Source of the DNA: an uncultured Oxalobacteraceae bacterium
GTDB lineage: Bacteria > Pseudomonadota > Gammaproteobacteria > Burkholderiales > Burkholderiaceae
DNA length: 8,352 nt
Assembly: GCA_946479255.1 (NCBI GenBank)
Contig: CAMLFK010000222.1
Coordinates: 1 to 8,352 of the forward strand
Direction: 5' to 3'
Part shown: positions 6,476 through 8,352 of the stretch, piece after piece
Layout: every line of letters begins with the position of its first letter
How positions within the stretch are numbered: the first letter of the stretch is position 1
Translations under genes and position numbers: made by a program
Notes under the pieces: generated by a model
The model's database searches: none
Seen by the model: the letters and a program-made list of their open reading frames with translations, nothing else
What the model was told of the DNA's origin: nothing

Positions 6476-6609
6476 TCACTCGTAGAGCGTGCCGATCGCA
6501 ATCGGCCGCGTTGGCGCAAGCAGAAATATCGTGCCGTGACGCGAACCGGATCGGCTGGTTGCGCCGCCGGCAGGCCCGGCAGGAGCGTCAGCAAGGCAGC
6601 GGCGAACAT
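6476..6609 (-). pseudogene. Signal-peptide-like coding remnant
   Basis: Minus-strand ATG 6609 opens with a convincing export signal: MFAAALLTLLPGLPAAQPA, with G/C-rich third codon positions like a real gene. Within 30 codons the frame stops making sense and then only mirrors the opposite LacI gene. Shifting frame gives a short ending (FLLAPTRPIAIGTLYE) with a stop at 6478-6476, just before the LacI stop codon on the other strand. I read this as the start of a lost secreted-protein gene. No Shine-Dalgarno is visible. It could be a chance translation; the case rests on the signal peptide and on the operator-like palindrome 36 bases upstream. Confidence 0.25.
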
Positions 6610-6644
6610 CGTTGATTTCGTCAGAATCCGTCCCGGGCGCGCAG

Positions 6645-6673
6645 CCCACTATATATATAGTGTATATAGTGGG
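6645..6673. promoter_or_regulatory. TATATAGTG palindrome/direct repeat, operator-like
   Basis: CCCACTATATA (6645-6655) and TATATAGTGGG (6663-6673) form a perfect 11-bp inverted repeat around seven bases. Inside it CACTATATATATAGTG (6647-6662) is itself a 16-bp palindrome, and TATATAGTG occurs twice in tandem (6654-6662, 6663-6671). AT-rich TATA-type symmetry inside GC-rich DNA resembles binding sites of YtrA-type GntR regulators. It lies 36 bases upstream of the minus-strand start at 6609. The regulator is unknown. Confidence 0.5.
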
Positions 6674-6877
6674 GCGATTTTACGAGCCGCCGTCTTGTGG
6701 GACCCATGCCGAAAGTCATGCCTGGCCCTGGCTATTCCGGGGACTTGGACATGAGCTTCCTTGAATTGAGTGTGAGACACGATTCTAGGAAACTGCGGTG
6801 CTCCCCACATGTGCCATCAGTCATGTGGAATGTGAAGCGCTCGCCCCCGTCCGCGTGAAGAGAGACGCGCCCTAGTA
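6674..6877. other. No gene recognised; small inverted repeat at 6805-6828
   Basis: This stretch of 204 bases has no supportable coding frame on either strand. CCACATG (6805-6811) and CATGTGG (6822-6828) form a 7-bp inverted repeat around ten bases; it lacks a T-run and is not a terminator. Confidence 0.35.
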
Positions 6878-6964
6878 TCAGTTCAACTGCTTGCGCAAAG
6901 CTTTCAGCCGCGGCGCATTGAGAACGACTTTTCCATCTTGCGCGCGCAGCGTTTGTTGCGTCAT
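6878..6964 (-). pseudogene. N-terminal stub of an XRE-type HTH regulator
   Basis: Minus-strand ATG 6964 has a good ribosome binding site (GAGG five bases upstream) and encodes 28 residues ending at TGA 6880-6878. The ending GKVVLNAPRLKALRKQLN looks like the first helix of XRE-family helix-turn-helix proteins, which normally continue with a (G)LSQEELA-type turn. The frame stops exactly where that turn should begin, and I find no continuation in the other frames. The likely explanation is a regulator gene cut short by a deletion or nonsense change, leaving its start signal. A genuine 28-aa peptide cannot be excluded. Confidence 0.35.
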
Positions 6965-7394
6965 TGCCGCCTCTTTACCGCACTGCAAAGTTAAACGTAT
7001 GCCAATGAATATGCCACGGGGGCGTTTGCCCAGCCAGGCTCGATGGGCTCATGCAGTGCCGAATTTCAGCGCTCCGCCGCGCGCCGATGCATGGCAATCG
7101 GCGCGATCAAAATCGGCGCGAAGATATCGCGCGTCGATCACGGCGACATGCGGATGTCGCGCAGCGGCATCCAGGCGCAAGCGCATCCAATCACGCGCGC
7201 GCATCGATCGTGCGTCTGCGTGTCGATGTGAGACCCGCGTCATCGTCTCGAAAGCGCAACGCAAAATCGTTTGGCTTTTTTTACGCTTCGCATATCGATA
7301 GAACGAAGCTGCGCGATGGCGCGCATCCGGCCGGCGCCGCGCTTGTTTGAACAGGCGGTGATCGCGAGTGAACGCCTTCCGGCTTTCTGGCTGA
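6965..7394. other. No gene recognised; odd-composition interval
   Basis: Open frames exist on both strands, but none has a plausible ribosome binding site, family motif or codon bias. The DNA is crowded with CGCG, GATCG and GCGCGAT words. An 11-base direct repeat (AATCGGCGCGA at 7096-7106 and 7111-7121) and a small GCTTCG/CGAAGC inverted repeat (7285-7290, 7304-7309) are present. I regard it as non-coding or decayed. Confidence 0.4.
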
Positions 7395-7452
7395 GCCGCC
7401 TCCAATCGCATAGCGCCTTTAGATAAAGGCGCTATGCGATATTGGAGGCGGC
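7395..7452. repeat. Long near-perfect inverted repeat (about 27 paired bases)
   Basis: The left arm, 7395-7421, is the reverse complement of the right arm, 7424-7452, apart from a two-base AT insertion in the right arm; only two bases (GA) lie between. The sequence ATTGGAGG of the right arm recurs directly at 7462-7469. No T-run follows on either strand, so it is not an ordinary intrinsic terminator. It could be a structured RNA element, a cruciform protein-binding site or a small palindromic repetitive element. Function unknown. Confidence 0.85.
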
Positions 7453-7550
7453 CGGCCGGCGATTGGAGGACGCTCGAAAATGTCGTGCACGGCCACAGCG
7501 ATCGCGCCGCGGTGCGATCGCGGACCGCACATCAGGGCCGATAAGAGCAC

Positions 7551-7694
7551 ATGAAAGCGGCGATGAGGCCGCAAAAAATGGCCGATAAAAATCGCCGCGT
7601 TAAACAGAGTGAGCGCGCCATGCAAAAAAAGTTAAGCGAAATGGTGTGCGCAGGTTGCGCACTGGTAAGGTTTTCGTGTACTTTACGTGATTGA
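7551..7694 (+). CDS. Possible 47-aa small protein
   Basis: ATG 7551 opens 47 codons ending at TGA 7692-7694. The product is strongly basic in its first half (KNRRVKQSERAMQKK) and carries a CAGC (CxxC) motif at about residues 33-36 and a further Cys near the end. An AAGAG three bases before the ATG is a poor ribosome binding site; internal ATGs (7563, 7578, 7620) are alternatives. Support comes from a strong terminator about 110 bases downstream on the same strand with no other gene to serve. I do not recognise a family, and a frame this short can be chance. Confidence 0.3.
   Translation: MKAAMRPQKMADKNRRVKQSERAMQKKLSEMVCAGCALVRFSCTLRD
7646..7662. repeat. 7-bp inverted repeat GTGCGCA/TGCGCAC
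   Basis: GTGCGCA (7646-7652) and TGCGCAC (7656-7662) are perfect inverted repeats around GGT. The site could be a regulator-binding site or a tight RNA hairpin; it lies inside the possible small ORF. Nothing else identifies it. Confidence 0.35.
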
Positions 7695-7803
7695 ATTTGT
7701 CTAAATGTGAACGCGATGAAATCGAACGCGAACGACGGCAAAAAAAAGATCAAAAATAGGACGCTGATTCAAACAGATATGCGCTTAAACTTCCGCAAAA
7801 GCC

Positions 7804-7850
7804 AAAGCCGCACTGCCTGATCCTGTTCAGGCATGGCGGCTTTTTCTTTT
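7804..7850 (+). terminator. Intrinsic terminator with no recognised gene before it
   Basis: AAAGCCGC (7804-7811) pairs with GCGGCTTT (7836-7843), a small internal mismatch follows, then GCCTGA (7815-7820) pairs with TCAGGC (7827-7832) around a six-base loop. A run of T5-C-T4 follows from 7841. The polarity is clearly +. It implies a transcript arriving from the left, either the possible small ORF at 7551 or a small RNA. Confidence 0.75.
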
Positions 7851-7852
7851 CT

Positions 7853-8080
7853 GGTTGGTGCAAGTGGGTGATGTGAACAGCGCACTGGAACACCGGATTC
7901 GTCACCGCTGACAGCAGCGGAGACCAAAGCTGGACAGCTGCAGAAAGAAGTGGGGCAGGGTCCAGCTGGTGCCGAATTCATTAGCATAAACAAGAAGCGT
8001 TTGTGCCGATGAATAATTCGCCTGACCGTTACGGGTCGGACGGGTTTTAATCTTGTAGCGTATTTTTTCTCATCGCAGAT
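7853..8080. other. Leader region of the histone gene with two hairpins
   Basis: No gene is visible between the terminator and the H1-like gene. CCGCTG/CAGCGG (7905-7910, 7915-7920) forms a short hairpin. Then AGCTGGAC (7928-7935) pairs with GTCCAGCT (7960-7967), extendable by ACC/GGT (7923-7925, 7968-7970) and nested CTGC/GCAG pairs. No convincing -35/-10 pair was found, so the promoter position is open; if it lies to the left, these would fold in the mRNA leader. Confidence 0.4.
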
Positions 8081-8094
8081 GAAGGAGAACCCAA

Positions 8095-8352
8095 ATGGCA
8101 ACAGCCGCTAAGAAACCAGCAGCAAAAAAGCCAGCCGCGAAAGCAGCTGCCTCGAAAGCAGAACCAACCAAGAAAGCCGCAGCCGCTAAACCAGCAGCCA
8201 AGCCAGCCGCGAAAACCGCAGCCAAGCCGGCAGCAAAGAAAGCAGCAGCCAAGCCAGCAGCCAAGCCAGCGGCAGCCAAGCCGGCCGCAAATAATCGGGC
8301 AGCGAAGGAATCTAAAAATCGGGGGGCGGCGGAGGCGGGAGGAAAGCGGGGG
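8095..8352 (+). CDS. Histone H1-like DNA-binding protein (3' truncated by window end)
   Basis: ATG 8095 has an excellent ribosome binding site (AAGGAG at 8082-8087, seven bases upstream) and stays open for 86 codons to the window end. The product is almost entirely Lys, Ala and Pro in short repeats (KKPAAK, AAKPAAK, KPAAAKPAA), the pattern of bacterial histone H1-like proteins of Burkholderiales. Such proteins bind DNA through their lysine-rich tails without sequence specificity and help compact the nucleoid. No signal peptide or folded domain is seen. From about codon 65 the repeat breaks into NNRAAKESKNRGAAEAGGKRG with a G-heavy DNA end, which looks like assembly or sequencing error at a contig edge rather than true protein. 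The repeat length is normally variable between strains. Confidence 0.85.
   Translation, partial: MATAAKKPAAKKPAAKAAASKAEPTKKAAAAKPAAKPAAKTAAKPAAKKAAAKPAAKPAAAKPAANNRAAKESKNRGAAEAGGKRG

Noticed and set aside
5338..6609. 423-codon open frame on the minus strand opposite the LacI gene
   Set aside because: It is the antisense shadow of the LacI gene, whose HTH and sensor-domain motifs are unmistakable. Only the first ~25 codons, beyond the LacI 3' end, look coding; they are reported as a remnant.
6891..7411. Overlapping 62- to 136-codon frames on both strands
   Set aside because: They have no motif, no good ribosome binding site and Arg/Ala/Ser-rich composition expected of random GC-rich frames.
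7498..7521. Two GCGATCGC palindromes (HIP1-like)
   Set aside because: Only two copies occur, in a region already rich in CGAT words; there is no evidence of a genome-wide repeat.
8070..8279. 69-codon hydrophobic Ala/Gly-rich minus-strand frame
   Set aside because: It is the antisense of the KPAA repeat of the H1-like gene.
1..8352. CRISPR arrays, tRNA/rRNA genes, intact insertion sequences
   Set aside because: I saw no regularly spaced repeats, no tRNA T-arm-like pattern in a cloverleaf context and no transposase frame or paired terminal repeats with target duplications.

Overview
The window is high-GC, ordinary bacterial chromosomal sequence. It most resembles a betaproteobacterium of the Burkholderiales, and within that order a Massilia/Duganella/Janthinobacterium-like member of the Oxalobacteraceae. 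The lysine/alanine/proline-repeat histone H1-like gene at the right edge, the ECF sigma factor with a CDRIV-type tail and the BPSL0067/STY0301 pair all point that way. The assignment is inferred from gene content; no marker gene is present.

Layout. (1) 1-490: 3' end of a secreted GH43-type beta-xylosidase/arabinofuranosidase on the + strand. (2) 664-1899, + strand: a small unknown protein that looks like an immunity protein, then a scarred toxin/immunity locus. In the scar, the 5' part of a BPSL0067-family (Tae2-like) cell-wall amidase, with its Cys and His, is joined out of frame to the 3' part of a STY0301-family partner. (3) 1937-1964: a perfect bidirectional terminator between convergent units. 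(4) 3715-1999, - strand: an apparent three-gene operon of ECF sigma factor, secreted DUF4142 protein and secreted cupredoxin. It is preceded by an ECF-type promoter (GGAAC-N17-CATCTA), so the sigma factor may drive its own operon. (5) 5218-3746 (-) and 5383-6474 (+): a GPH-family (MelB-like) sugar symporter divergent from a LacI-family regulator, with a perfect 13-bp inverted repeat between them. With the GH43 fragment, this suggests uptake and control of plant-polysaccharide breakdown products such as xylosides or arabinosides.

(6) 6475-8094: about 1.6 kb with no intact gene of normal size. It holds fragments and structures: a signal-peptide-like coding remnant, a TATATAGTG operator-like palindrome, the first 28 codons of a probable XRE-type regulator with a good ribosome binding site, a hairpin with about 27 paired bases per arm, a possible 47-aa small protein, and a strong terminator with no recognised gene before it. 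I read this as decayed DNA that may still encode a small transcript. (7) 8095-8352: 5' part of a histone H1-like DNA-binding protein that runs off the right end. Its last 60 or so bases depart from the repeat and look like poor-quality contig-end sequence.

I found no CRISPR array, tRNA, rRNA, intact insertion sequence or clearly new multi-gene system. The most informative items are the fused amidase/partner relic, the probably self-activated sigma-DUF4142-cupredoxin operon, and the unexplained structured interval 6.6-8.0 kb.
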